DNA from: Coleophoma eucalyptorum
Lineage: Eukaryota > Ascomycota > Leotiomycetes > Helotiales > Dermateaceae
Length of the DNA: 64,000 nucleotides
Direction: 5' to 3'
Assembly (NCBI GenBank): GCA_026120035.1
Contig: JALRME010000042.1
Coordinates: 1 to 64,000, forward strand
Shown here: in pieces, positions 1 to 12,300 of the stretch
Layout of the letters: each line of letters opens with the position of its first letter
How positions within the stretch are numbered: position 1 is the first letter of the stretch
Notes under the pieces: generated by a model
Told to the model about the DNA's origin: nothing
The model's input: only the letters and a program-made list of their open reading frames with translations
Databases searched by the model: none
Program-made: the position numbers and the translations under genes

Positions 1-167
1 TTAATTCCATTTCTCTAATCTGCAAAATCTACAACGATGGTGTTCAAGTTTTCCTGAGAGAATATAAAGGCATATTTTTGAGCTGAACGAAGCTTATATA
101 ACGTCTCTAACCATTTCCTCAAGTATTCATCCGTTGCAGCGGCGTGCACGTTGGACATCTGAATTGC

Positions 168-407
168 TAACGTCCGTCCCTGCGTGGCGAAAAACCCGGT
201 GTGCCGAAAACGACCAATAAGATCGCAAAAATCGCGAATTTTTCTCCATAATATCTCCCTTTAAACCAACCATAACAAAAAGTTTTTATATTTAAAGTTA
301 TTAATGGGTTTATTACGTTATTCCTATTAATATAGCGATTTGTGAATTTTGAAATTCGTCAAATTTTTCGGCACACCGGGTTTTTCGCCACGCAGGGACG
401 GACGTTA
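168..407. mobile_element. MITE with about 42-bp perfect terminal inverted repeats
   Basis: The segment at 168-210 is the exact reverse complement of the one at 365-407. The ends begin TAACGTCCGTCC on each strand. The 150-bp interior is A+T-rich and has no ORF. If the outermost TA is taken as the target-site duplication, the ends fit the Tc1/mariner/pogo pattern, which is an inference. Without coding capacity it would be a non-autonomous MITE of about 240 bp. Confidence 0.8.
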
Positions 408-1449
408 CATTATGCAATTTTGCGGCACCAAACGGACCCATTTTCCCGATTTCCCAAATCTTATTTTGTACTCAATGAGCCCGGCTGAATGACTTTCTTA
501 TACTCGATTTATATGTCCGATGGGTTTCTTATTCATTATAAAATGAAGCCCATCCGAGCTCCCAAGAGCAATCCATAAATTTTGTCAGGGGTCAAATAAG
601 CATACTACTACAACTTGTGTTTTAGGTAATTTAATTGCAATCTACTTTCGACAAATGGACGGATATTCTTAGAAGCCAACAACCAAAATAAATTAACCCG
701 ATTTTGGTTCCTATACATCAAATCAAATACTCCTCCCCTATCGATGGCGACACGGCTTTGTTTCCATTTGAACTTGGGGCGGCGTCTCGCTTGGCCATGA
801 GAGTGTTTTTGCCGGGAAAGCTGGAAGCTCGACGCTCGTATGCCAGGGGCCTTTTGGAGACTGAGACACGTCCGCAGGCTGACAGCAACATATGTAATAG
901 TAATGGTAGTGATGGACTTCAAGAACAGTGCTCTGGGGTTCCAAAATAGCGCTCTGGGGTTCCGATATAGCGTTACCAGAGAGGAAGTGCTTTTGGACAC
1001 AGCTGGAGCAAACTCCGGGTCGAGGTTCTTTGCCTGGGGTAAGCGGATGTCGGGAATGATATGAAAGAGAACGTGGTCTCTGGCAAGCAGAACATATATG
1101 CTGGCGTTGCATTTTCTAATTTCTAATTTCTAATACATCAGCCAAAATCCATAATTCTGTGGTAGTTCTAGGACTCACCTTTGCAAATGCTGCCTGTTTT
1201 TGCTTCCTTCCTCAATGAAAAAAATGATAAGTTTCCAACTAACTGCTTATTACGTCCCGTCTTATAACAGAACATTTTACAGGATTGTGCTCGTCCAAAT
1301 TAGAGGCACTTAAAATATTATTTAAGACGGGCCTAATTTGGGATTCCTATTTAAGCGCTAGCTCCACTTGTCTACATTTCCTATAAAACCGCCCAATCCT
1401 CACGGCGGATGCAGAACAATTCTACCAACTTCCTCCTCCTCTAGTGTCA
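408..1449. other. Intergenic stretch before the patatin gene
   Basis: Overlapping short ORFs occur on both strands here, but none shows a family signature or a convincing splice pattern. A 13-bp motif (GCTCTGGGGTTCC) is directly repeated at about 929 and 950. Pyrimidine-rich sequence precedes the ATG at 1450. Confidence 0.4.
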
Positions 1450-4400
1450 ATGAGGACTTGTAGGCATACCCAGTGGCTTGGCTTTGTCGCTCAAGATAAC
1501 GAGATCACGCTTACACGATCGAATCGTGCCCAGATCTTGCTTGAAGGTCTCTCCGAAACACAAAGTCCAAGCTTGTGTGTTCTTGTGGGGAATGTAGCTA
1601 AATTGTCAGCTCTAGCGGCGCTAGCCTCGCCTAGGATTGACAAGAAGCGGGCTGGGAAACGCCATCATGGAGAGATCCATTTACATATCGAGGCTGGAAG
1701 CTCGTTTAGCGAACGGCCCGTGCTTTTTGCTGACGGAGACTTTGCCTTAACAGATACATATAAAGCTGTGTTGACAAGTGACTGCCACGAGATCACTAGA
1801 TTCGGTCTGCCACGATTGAGGGATGCGGTACCAGCGCCGTATGCCCACCACACCGCCGACGGGCTTTACAACGCTCTAAGGCCGTTCACAGATGTTTTCT
1901 GCCTCTTTGCTACTGACTTGGGCGGGGTGGAGCGAATTGCCAAAACTCTCGGCGGATGGATGGAAATAGACCATATTGCAACAACAGTGCCCAGTGCTCC
2001 TAACCCCCACCTTCTTATTGTCACTGATTCACCCAACTTAAATGCTTCCGAAGATACAGAGCGATTTCGCGAGCTGCTCCGACACGAAACAAGTCGGGAG
2101 GCTACAGACTTCTTTGCTTCCATCGAGATCGTAAATCTACTGCCATCGAGAGACGTCTCAAGTGAAGCACGTCACCGCAAGCTCAAGGAGTGTCTCCTGC
2201 ATGCCTCAGACCAAGTCAGAGCCCGTCGAGTGGAGATGCGGATGCTTTTTTCAGCCCAACATTTCAGTGTTCTTCTTGATGAGGCGATATCCCATTTTGG
2301 AAGAAGCATTAACGAGCCTTTCAGCTTTCTTCAGGCAGCCCGACGCTCCAATCCGCCACCTGAAGATCTAAGCTATCATCTAGGAAATTTATTGACCAAG
2401 GTCCAAGGACCTAACGATCTTCGAAATTTTGCAGTGCCTCTCATTGCGTCAAGTCTCCTTCTCGATAGCTATCCGCCGGATATGCACTGTAAGTCCACAC
2501 TCATTAGACCAGCGCTAGCTAATGGCAAGAAAGTGTTCAACCCATCAGATGTCTTTCATACTCTGTATAGCGAGCCCTGCTACGATGCATGCAAGAGAAA
2601 TATCTTGGCCCAACAAGAGTCGATGCCTATGATAACTCTGTCAGGCTTGGTCAGTATGATTGAACAGGAATACGTTGCTGCATTCACAACCCTTACTCGA
2701 AGGACAATAAATACCTCGGTCGACATTCACCGCCAGGTTTTACTTCGATTAGATGCAGAGTGGCTATCTATTCTGTCCGAGGATACTTGCTTTGTCTGTC
2801 TGCGGAGAAGGCCTCAGTATACTATGCCTTGTAGTCACTGTATTTGCGAGAACTGTGTCAGAGTATTTGGGAGACGTAGTAAGGATAACCCGTGGGTGTT
2901 TGAGATTGACTCTTGCTTTTTCTGTGGTGCCGAAACGTCTGGGATCGATGTGAAGGTGCTTCCTAGGACTGCGGGAACCCGGATCGTAACATTTGATGGT
3001 GGTGGGGTGCGCGGCTTAGCAACTCTACAGTACATGCAACTTCTGCAAGAGAGAATAGGGCTACCTATTTCAATTCAGGAACACTTTGATGTAGCATACG
3101 GGACAAGTTCTGGTAAACAATCTCGCTCGTGATAAGATTGAAACAGCTAATAGTGCTAGGGGGCATAATCGTTCTCGCTTTATTCGTCAATGGCTGGTCT
3201 GTTGGGAAATGTATTGAAAGCTTCGAACGCCTGGCCAAGCTTGCGTTCCAGCCAAGGCACTCCTCATGCATACCCATACTCTCGCCGCTTGTTAACCTTA
3301 TAGTATCCTACTTTGCGGACGGGCGATATCCGGCGGAAAATCTCGAGGCTGCCTTGAAGGAGGCTTTTGGTGACGACCGAAGTATTCTCGACTGTTCTGA
3401 GGCTACCGCAACCGGTACCAAGATTGGTCTTCCAGTAACCACAATTCGCGACACATCAACCTGTGTATTTACTAACTACAACGGAATTGGTCATCGGCCA
3501 CAGGGATGCGGTAATATCATCCCCAACTCATCTCTGCATTGCTCATGTTATTAGGCTACCATGTTTTGCGACCACATAATGGGCTAGGCCAAGTTCCATT
3601 ATGGAAGATGTAGGTGACCTGTGACCGGTAGTTCCGAACACGTTATTAACAGAGAGCAGTGCCAGGTGTGGCTCCGCTGCGCCTTCGTAGGTCATCCCCA
3701 CTCTATGGTACTATCCACTCACGTAGTACAGTTACTTCAAGCCGAAGCATATCGATGGCCTGGGAACATTTCAAGATGGAGGGCTCCGACAGAATGATCC
3801 ATGCAATCTGGCTTTACAGGAGGCGGCTGCAATCTACCCCCCAGGGGATAGACCGAGTCTAGTCCTCTCACTAGGCACTGGGGCAGCAATGCTAGATGAT
3901 CCACCCAGGATGTCTCCCACGCGTGGACTCTTCCACGACGGATTTATACCCCGGTTAATCCGTGCGTTCAAGTCCTCACTAGGCAGCCTCGAGAGCCATA
4001 AATTCAGAAGCCATATCTTCAGCAGTCGTCAAGGCTCTGAGTCCAAGAGCCAGTACTTCCGATTCGATATCGCCTTCAACGGGCCGGAACCTAGTCTAGA
4101 TGACGTAACGCAGATGGATCGGCTTAGAGCGGCTGCACGATCCACGGTCGAGGGATCACGAGAGCTCGATAGACTAGCTAGGTGCCTTGTCAGTAGTCTC
4201 TTTGTCTTCGAACTCGAATCGATACCCCAGAAGGAAAACAACCTATATTCCTGTATAGGCTCTATCACTTGTCGTCTGAGCAGTAACTCAGCAGCTCTTA
4301 CTGTTCTGCTTGACCAACTAACAAGGAGCTCGGCCAAGCTTTTGTGCCAGGATCAAGTGATAATGGAGTTTAAGCGTGCTACCCTTCCCGTAGGCGAAGG

Positions 4401-4653
4401 TCGACTTCATCTTAAAGTTCGTCTCCCCGTTGTTAGTCTCGATGCTCAGTTCTCCATCCAACTTCAGGAAGGCTCGTTGAAAGCATGCAACATCAGCGGT
4501 TCTCCTTTTACAATTCGATCGCTTGTAGCAGCTCAAGAATTAGATGCATACTTTGGAACAGCAGATCATGTGAAACGCAAAAGGGCACAGTGTACTACAT
4601 TTTCTTCTCGAAAAAAGGCAAAGGCTACGGCTAGAGGTTATAGGATAGACTAG
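1450..4653 (+). CDS. RING-finger patatin-like phospholipase (PLP)
   Basis: Reading across four introns (3113-3159, 3511-3554, 3610-3656, 3687-3731) gives 1006 residues. A Cys/His-rich RING-like finger (CFVC, CSHCICENC, CFFC) lies at about 440-485. The patatin domain follows: DGGGVRGL anion hole near 516, GTSSG nucleophile (Ser about 553, split by intron 1) and QDGGL catalytic Asp after intron 4. The SLGTG motif also remains. Patatins hydrolyse acyl lipids and this one keeps its catalytic dyad. The tail ends in a basic, Lys/Arg-rich segment that may act as a nuclear signal. A start at ATG 1450 was preferred to the upstream in-frame GTG. Patatin-like genes are frequent Starship cargo and participate in fungal allorecognition in some systems; that role is inferred here. 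A diverged C-terminal remnant of a paralogue lies at 32640-32880. Confidence 0.85.
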
Positions 4654-4938
4654 AATTGGCGTTCTCCCAATGTCAATCGGAAGGCGGTCAGAGGTTGTCC
4701 TTTACTCCACTTTGTAAGTTAGCTTAGTATGACAATTCTAAATGCGATGGAGCTTTTTAGGGGAAGGGTTCTTATCACTCGCCTCCACAATCTTAGAATC
4801 TGAGTGAGCGATGATAATAATCTCCTTTAACTTACACATTCTGATATTTGCTCGATAGTGATCCACACGACTCACACGTAAGTTATCATGTCACCTGTCC
4901 TTAACCAATCAAGGGTGATATAGAAGCGCTCCATATGT

Positions 4939-6589
4939 CTAGCTTGAGGTATCATCATTGCTACGCTTCCTACTGAATAAGACTGTGGATGTCTTAGCCT
5001 CCGACAAAGAAGAGAAGCAGGTGTCTGCTAGAATTAAGTCTACTGTCAAGCGTTTGGCAGGGTCCCATATTAACATCTGTCCCAATAGAAATTCGACAGT
5101 TCCCGAGGGATAACTTTGCAAGTCTGATAGAGTGGTTTTATACTCGCTCTGTGAATCACGGACATTTTGCCATTTCAACCGTCCTTCTGTAACAAAAAGA
5201 CCAAGTCCAAAGATGCCGCATGCCCACACGTCGACAGCAGGACCGTATTTCGATGTCTCCATTTCGGGGGCTAGGTAGGGAATAGTCCCTATAGTACCCG
5301 GCTTTGGGTCGCATGATTGAGCTTTGATAGTATGGCCATAGTCTAGGATGACGGTGGTAATCTGTTCGTGTGAGCAGCTGACGATACCTAGATTACTCGG
5401 CTTAATATCCCGGTGTATAAAACCTGCAGAGTGAAGAGCTTGGACACCTAGAAGGATCTGACAGAAAGCTGACAATCGGACTGGTTTAGGAGGTACATGC
5501 TCTCCGAAAGTTGTTCGAGCAAACGGGGTGTACAAGATTACGACTCTCTCGGGTCTAGCAGTGAAGTGATAACGTTCATCTTCTTCATCCGTGGGGCCTC
5601 CAAACCACCGATCTCCACGCTCATAGTGGACGCCTTCATAGTGGAGGATATGTGGCTGAATGGCAAAGTTCAGCACCAGTAGCTTAAAGCATGAATTTCA
5701 GACTCACATGATCTGGCAGAGCTCTGAGTAATTCAACCTCTTGTGCAATTGCACGATGGGAATCACGAGTTCGTAGGAGAAACTTGGCAGCACCAGCAAT
5801 GCCCGTCTGGGTGTGTTTTGCGGCGCTAACAGTACTATACGTTCCCTTACCGACCGTTCCTCTCACTATCCAATCCCCAAGCCTAGTATCCCAGGGTGAC
5901 GGGCTCGCTGCAATGTCCGGTGCTGGTGGAGCGGAATTAAAGTAGTTACGAACAAATCCACGGAGGCTCCGCTGATACTCTTCTGCATCTCCTGGGGCGA
6001 AAGTAAGAGAATAGCACAGCTGCCCAAAGTATACTCGGGTTTTTTCTTGAGTAATAACCCGCTGGCCATCAGTAAAATTTTCATCCTCGAATTTGACTAC
6101 AGGGAGTCGATCACTGACAGTTTTGAGTATGAGGTTGCCGTTCTTGTCAAAGTAAATCCGGACGTGTCTTCCAGCGACTTCGTACTTTGTTTTAGGTAGC
6201 GCCAACTGAATATCAACACCACCATTTGGCTTGGTACTTTTACTTCCCCATCGACCGACCCCTAAAAACCATCCTAGAGCCGGAATATACGGGAGATTCT
6301 CAAAGGAAAACTTGTAGTATATTGTCATCGCTGCCAGTGTAGCATCAGTCTCAGCATCGGCGCCGGACGCTTCTACATTAGACTCCGTCTCACTAGGATT
6401 ATTCTCGGTCGCTTCGTCTATAATACTAATTCCTTGTCGCTTTTGGGTTTCTGAGTTGCTAGCTTCCAAAAACATGAAACTTGCAGCATGATAATAAACA
6501 TCTTTCTTCGCATAAACATCTAGAAAAGCACGCTTGGCTTTTTCATTTTCTGGCGTCAAGCGAGCAAAGGATTTGTTGACAGAAGACAT
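4939..6589 (-). CDS. FHA-like domain plus Ser/Thr protein kinase
   Basis: Two exons (5708-6589 and 4939-5655) joined over a 52-bp phase-0 intron encode 532 residues. The N-terminal half (about 120-210) resembles a forkhead-associated domain (a GRH motif followed by beta-strand-like segments). The kinase has a glycine loop (GKGTYSTV), an AAK lysine, an HRDIKPSN catalytic loop and an APE motif. The metal-binding triad is DYG instead of DFG, which is unusual but not necessarily inactivating. Combining an FHA-like domain with a kinase recalls Rad53/Cds1-type checkpoint kinases, but similarity outside the kinase is too weak to name it. Its 3' end converges on the patatin gene, 285 bp away. Confidence 0.8.
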
Positions 6590-6931
6590 TTCATAACAAT
6601 GAAGATGGTTACAGATAAATACGGAATGAAAGTACCTTGATATATGTCGGGGAATCGATCATCTTATGCTTTTCATCTTGACATCTTCACAAACTTGCTA
6701 TGGGTTGGCGCGAGTTTCAGCGGAAGCCAAAGCGGTTATTTGATTGGCTACAATGTAACGTGACTTGGAGATAAGCGCTGAGTACTGTAAAACTGGCAGG
6801 CTGGCTAGTAAGCGCCTGAGAAGCTCGGTCATGTCATGGATTCGCGACACGTTCCACTCCTAACTACAATTCTTATCGCGACCTTGCACTGTCTTTACAG
6901 ATAACTCAACTCATGTCTTTACCTCCTAGAA
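6590..6931. promoter_or_regulatory. Divergent intergenic region
   Basis: This 340-bp gap separates the starts of the minus-strand kinase and the plus-strand basic protein, so it must hold both promoters. No individual motif could be assigned. Confidence 0.4.
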
Positions 6932-7435
6932 ATGTTGCAACCTTCGATATCTCCTGTGTCTACGCCCACTGAGGGGACGTTTCCTGAGCTCGGCTTTGGA
7001 TTCGAGATGGAGCAGACCTTGGAAAGGATAGTGGAGGATAAGACATCCAAAGAAGAGGCCCGGTTTCGCAAATACAAGCCCTTGGGGATGAGCAAAGACG
7101 ATGCTAGGCGACAAACTCCCGACGAATTCCGCGAAGAATATTTTCAGTTCCTACAGAGGGAAGTACAGGATGTACATACACCTACACCTTCGCCCTCACC
7201 AGATCCCGAACCGAAGCGGACTACTCTGTCTCGAAGAGCTCGTGCAAGGTGTGCAAGGAGGAAGGTTGAACGAAATATCACAAATGCAGAGCATAGGGCA
7301 GCACCGAAGGCTAGAAAGCGCGGTTCGAAGGGCTTGGCGCAGCCTAATCATGGGTTACCATCAACTCATCATATGAAAACAAGACATCATACTCGATACA
7401 ATTTAAGGAAAATCGTACGAACACAGGCAATGTGA
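6932..7435 (+). CDS. Hypothetical basic protein
   Basis: A single uninterrupted ORF of 167 residues. The first half is acidic and helical (EFREEYFQFLQREVQDV). A Pro-Thr-Ser linker (TPTPSPSPDPEP) leads into a very basic C-terminal half (RRARARCARRKVER and KARKRGSKG) that would suit nuclear localisation or nucleic-acid binding. I do not recognise the family. It diverges from the FHA-kinase gene and may share its promoter region. Confidence 0.5.
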   Translation: MLQPSISPVSTPTEGTFPELGFGFEMEQTLERIVEDKTSKEEARFRKYKPLGMSKDDARRQTPDEFREEYFQFLQREVQDVHTPTPSPSPDPEPKRTTLSRRARARCARRKVERNITNAEHRAAPKARKRGSKGLAQPNHGLPSTHHMKTRHHTRYNLRKIVRTQAM

Positions 7436-8451
7436 TAAAGCAATTATGTTATCGCTCTGTCTAACTTCGCCTGGAACAAGACACCATGACCTTTCCCACC
7501 TATTTCCGATTAGCCCCGAGACCCTGATGTTCATAGCACGTATATCCAAGCATACTAGGGCAGTGATACTAGCAGTCCTATACCTTAGGACAGGTTTCGT
7601 CTACATTACGATCCTTGCGCAGACATCATCTAGGAAGGTGCTAAACGCATCCCCTGCGATCCATTTCAGGACGGGTGCAAGAGCCGGAGATTGGCAGAGG
7701 TACATTCACGACCTACTTATACCAGCCAATAATGTGTAATTCACCGGCTCATTCGGAGGCTTAGAGCAGGCTGGCTTAGCATTGCATGAGGGACACTCAT
7801 CCTGATCGAAAGAGTTCTTCTCTGCTTAGGAATATCCTGTTTTGATATCCTTTGTGGTCAATAGTTGTGGAAGAGCCTTTCTCTACTCTGGAAGCAGATG
7901 ACTGTTGGTCATGTGGCTGGTTCTATATTTCTTGCAGTGTACCATGCGAGTTCACACTTTTGTGATTACGACAGCCTGTGGTTCCTCCATAGCTGGAATT
8001 ATTATGACAAATAAATATCCGCTAGGGTATTGTTATTATTCACTGGTCTGCCTTTGCACTGCATCTCCCGAAATCGCATCTGGGCAGTCACGTTTGTTCA
8101 ACCAACTAATCGCTTTTGTCCTTATGCATGCTCTAAGAAAATCCATCCAACCAATAACATGAGAATCAAATAAACAGAGCTTATCGGTAGAGTATCAAGA
8201 AGCACAAAAGTGTTAAGATAAGGCTGCGCTGATGATTGGCTCACATATCAGAAATGGTCACCTGCCCATGTACTGCTGCCTTGTCACGTTGTACAAGATT
8301 TCTATCGCCGCTAAGATCCGCCGTATGCTGATTGTATATCTTACATCAAAGTTGACCAGATTTCTTCTCAAAAAAACATTCGGAGATGTGAGTGTTAGTA
8401 CTACAAGAATTGGTCAAAGCTTACGGATATACTTTCAGGGAAATCAGCTCT
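7436..8451. other. Intergenic stretch, no supported gene
   Basis: Short plus-strand ORFs (7446-7739, 7905-8162, 8232-8471) lack family motifs. The last may contain an upstream exon of the next feature, because a good donor (GTGAGT, about 8387) and an acceptor (TTTCAG, about 8440) precede it. Confidence 0.35.
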
Positions 8452-8961
8452 ATGCTATGTCAACCGAATAAAGAGATACCAACCTCCGCGCATGCAGAAG
8501 CATCAGCACTTCAAGAAAAAGGTCCTTTGGTCCTTCTTACGCCTATCTGCCACTCATCCAGTCAGGATAATACAGATCCGTTCGAGCCACTTGGACGTAA
8601 GCTAGCTACTCGATATAATCGCGTCCGCCAGGTGCCTTATTGGCAAGGAGTTGGATTTACATCTACCCATCTCGGATTCATCTCTCGAGGGGCTACTATC
8701 GTGTTGTGTCTAATAGTTACACTGCAATATCCTCTAGAAGTTGATGTTATTTTGCAGATGCTCCTCTGTATCGGGGGAAAGCCATGTGTCATCGTGTTAT
8801 GTACTACTCAGGATGATTCAAATTGGACTTTCGACATGGTTAGGCAGATTGTGAACGATTCGGAATTACTTTATCCAATTATAGAAATCGTGGACTATTC
8901 AGCACATGTACTAGGAGACATAGCAGCTGTTATACTCGATAGGGTGTATCAGGCTGACTAA
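8452..8961 (+). pseudogene. Orphan C-terminal domain resembling NagZ-type GH3 enzymes
   Basis: The frame open from about 8440 to 8961 encodes roughly 170 residues. The order of elements (PLVLLTP strand, FEPLGR helix, THLGFISRG, IVLCLI strand, GGKPCVIVLC strand, IVDYSAHVLGDIAAVIL) resembles the C-terminal Rossmann-like domain of fungal or bacterial GH3 beta-N-acetylglucosaminidases. There, an AxVVIV...GKPVVVV...YDYTPPALEALAEVL pattern closes the protein. No catalytic GH3 barrel is present upstream. I therefore read it as a detached domain or gene fragment, though a small real gene with an upstream exon is possible. The family assignment is from memory and is tentative. Confidence 0.4.
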
Positions 8962-9379
8962 ATTAGCCCACCAACGGGGATTTGGGCTTCTATAAGGTCT
9001 GAGAAAACCTCGGCGAAATGTGATCTCAATTATCCGCAATCGACTCGTCTCAGGGACTTCCGCTAAAGAGTTGATCAGACCGCAATGGATCCTGTTGAAA
9101 TGGAGGGCACGCTCCAACCTACCAAGGACAAATTCAAGACGTCCAGCTCGCCACGCTTCAACGATCTCGCTCTCGCTTGTCTCACCAATGACATAAGGAT
9201 ACTACTAAGCGCCTGTATGGTGATCGATTTGGACATTCGACGTGGTGGGTAGGGTGAGGCTGAGCGTAGCCGCGGGGAGGAACGTCTTGAAAGTTCAGTA
9301 TGATCAACTCTCCTGCTGCACCTTGTGGTGGAAATTTACGTGCTATAAACACTCCTTAACCACAGGAGCCGATATAACA
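8962..9379. promoter_or_regulatory. Upstream region of the TPR-NLR gene
   Basis: No credible ORF. It contains the presumed promoter and 5' leader of the NLR starting at 9380. An in-frame GTG at 9242 extends the ORF but is not a credible fungal start. Confidence 0.4.
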
Positions 9380-12300
9380 ATGGCATACACACCAGATACA
9401 GTCAAACTTAGCGGCCTGAACATCTGGTCAAGCGAGGCTACGACTGGCCCGGCACCCGTTGTCGAGTGAGCTAAGCTGCCTCTGAAATCAAACTCCGCTG
9501 ACCCCACTTAGCATTATCGCGGTCCAAGGGCTAGGCGCTCATCCATATTACACGTGGGTGAAGAAGACACGATGTTCAGCCCCGAACGAAACGAAGTTCA
9601 AGGACAGGGTGAAATTTTGGAGAAATAAGAAATCGCGAGACGGCGAAGGAGACTGCGGAGAGGACAGGGTAGAAGAGTGTATGTGGCTGCGAGACTTGCT
9701 TGTGCCTTTGTTTGGGGGTGCACGGATCGCTAGCTACAGCTACAAATCAGATTGGAGAGATCGTGAGGTCAAGACTAGTCTGAGGGAGTGTACTGAGCAG
9801 TTCTTGAATATTTTATGCCAGCATAGACAACATGCAAGCGTAGGTATTCGGCGGACAAATTGACGGCTTATCATGGTTGCTAATTGGAATAAACAGGAAC
9901 GTCAGAGACTACTTATATTAATTGGACATAGTCTTGGAGGTCTCGTTATCCAGCAGGTATACACTTGTCTAGGTATTAGTAGACATACATTACAACATCA
10001 CTAATTTGGTAGGCGCTTGTGGATGCCGTTCACCAGCAGGCGTTCACCGACCTACGCCTTTCTATAGCAGGTGTTATCTTTCTCGGTGCCCCTTTCCTGG
10101 GTAGCAACCTAGCCAGTGTCGGAACGCGGCTGGCTCAGCTCACAGATCGTGACTCGACAATATTGAAGTTGTTAGAGAAGGATAATCAAATTCTCCACGC
10201 ACTATCGAGGGATTTTTGGGGCAGTTATAACAAGTGGGATCTTGTATGCTTTTATGAGAAGAGAGAGGTAGATTATGGGTTTTTAAAAGCGAAGGTTAGT
10301 CGATTTACCTCTGCGAGAAACCCGTTAATTTACTTTTTAGATTGTGGGTTCGCAGTCAGCTAGCCTGCTTGGAAAGCAGATGTTATTCCTCGATACCGAT
10401 CACTCTGGACTTAATAAGTTTAGTGGAGAGGATGACGAGAACTTTCTTCTAGTTCTACCTGAGATTCGAAGAATGGTTCAAGGTGGACCCTCGATTGTAG
10501 CGGACCGTCATTGTGTCAAAGGTATTACTGCGATCTGGTTGTCTACTAAATCGAGACGGAAACTAACCTGCCCAATCTAGATAGCAGCGCTACGAGCCAT
10601 GGAAATACTCACTGGATGGTGCCCCGTTCTGTGAATGATCTATTCACTGGACGTCGTGAAATTCTACTTCGAATACAGAAGGCTATCCGTTATGATCAGA
10701 AATCACCCCTGAACAAGCAGAAGAGGTTCGTTATTACAGGGATGGGAGGACAAGGCAAGAGCGAGATTTGTTTACAAGTTGCAAGCCAAATACGAGAAGA
10801 GTACGTTTTATATGCCTTCGATATTACCTATATTACTCAGCTAATAATAATCTAGGTTCTGGGGGATCTTCTGGGTCGACGTCAGCCAGGCCTCTACTGC
10901 TAAGAGCGACTTCATCGCTATTGCAAAGCTGCTTGGGCGGCCAGCCGAGAGCGTTCCTGATGCTCTTCAGGCTCTCGCAAGTACGAAGCAAAGATGGCTC
11001 CTTATCCTTGATAACGCCGATGATCCGAACTTTGACTACCAAGTTTACTTTCCATCCGGAGCTCAAGGCACCGTTCTTATGACATCTCACGTATCCGAAT
11101 GCAAGCGATATAGCCCAGAACAATTCGAAGCTCTTGTAGGTCTCGAAGATAAAGATTCTAAAGAACTTCTACTTAAAGCAGCAAATATTCCCGAAGAATC
11201 ATGGCCATCTTACACCGATCAAGCCAAGAAAGTTATCCAGATTCTAGGATCGCATACGCTAGCAATAATCCAAGCTGGAGCATATATTGCGAAAGGTCAC
11301 TGCCAACTCTATGAATACCCTCAGGTCTACCAACGGCAACGAAAACGGCTTTTAAAATTTCGGCCTAAGCAAGCGCAATCAAGGTATTGCGATGTGTACG
11401 CAACCTTCGAAGCATCTGCCGAGGTGCTAGAGCAGTCTACAAGCGAAGCTACAAAGGATGCTCTATCTTTACTTGCGACCTTATCAATGCTAGGTTCTAG
11501 CTTTCTTCCTCTCCAAATATTTCAGAGCGCATGGGATGGTAGCAGAGAAGTCCTCGGTACTAGCCGTGAAGTGATAACTGATGCTATATCTCAAAGTCAC
11601 GTTTCGTAATTACCGGGCTTTTTGATAGTAGAGGGCGACGAATGGGATGCTTTCCGTCTTATTGAGGCTAGCTCTAAACTAGTCTCACTCTCCTTGTTCA
11701 CACGGCACGATATCGACGGATTAATAGGAGTATCGATGCACCTATTGACCCATGCCTGGTCCAAAGACCGTCAAAACCCAGAGCAACAAGAGGTATCTTG
11801 GGTGGTTGCTGGGTGCGTTCTTGCACTTTCTCGATCGAACTCTGTTATGTGGCAGACCCAAGAGAGACGCCTTTTACCGCATATACAGTCTTATTTAGAT
11901 ATCAAGCTTAGAAAAGCACTTTTATTAGGGCCCGGAGCTACAATCATCCCAATTCTTCTTAGGTGCGGCTGGACGTTGCTAGACATGCGACAAGACTGGA
12001 GGCTTAGACAACTCTTAGAAGACATGTTTGCCGGACTCGACATGAACCCCGAAACCCCGTCGAAAGATTCTCTCCGGCTATATGATCTCCAAGCAAGGAG
12101 CTTGTTGAATACTGGAAGGAATAAGGAAGCCGTCGCGCTGCTCGAGCAGGTCGTCCAGATCCGCGAGACAACGCTGGCCGCAGACCACCCACACCGGCTC
12201 GCGTCGCAGCACAACCTCGCTGGAGCGTACCAGGCGAATGGGCAGGTCAAGGAGGCCGTCGCGCTGCTCGAGCAGGTCGTCCAGATCCGCGAGACAACGC

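Noticed and set aside
608..1112. Overlapping ORFs of 74-130 codons on both strands
   Set aside because: No family motif, mutual overlap in four frames and no coherent splice sites.
11580..11640. Intron spanning the TAA in the TPR-NLR
   Set aside because: The only GT-AG pair (GTTTCG to GATAG) would be about 29 bp, below the size of the other introns (46-59 bp) and without a branch site.
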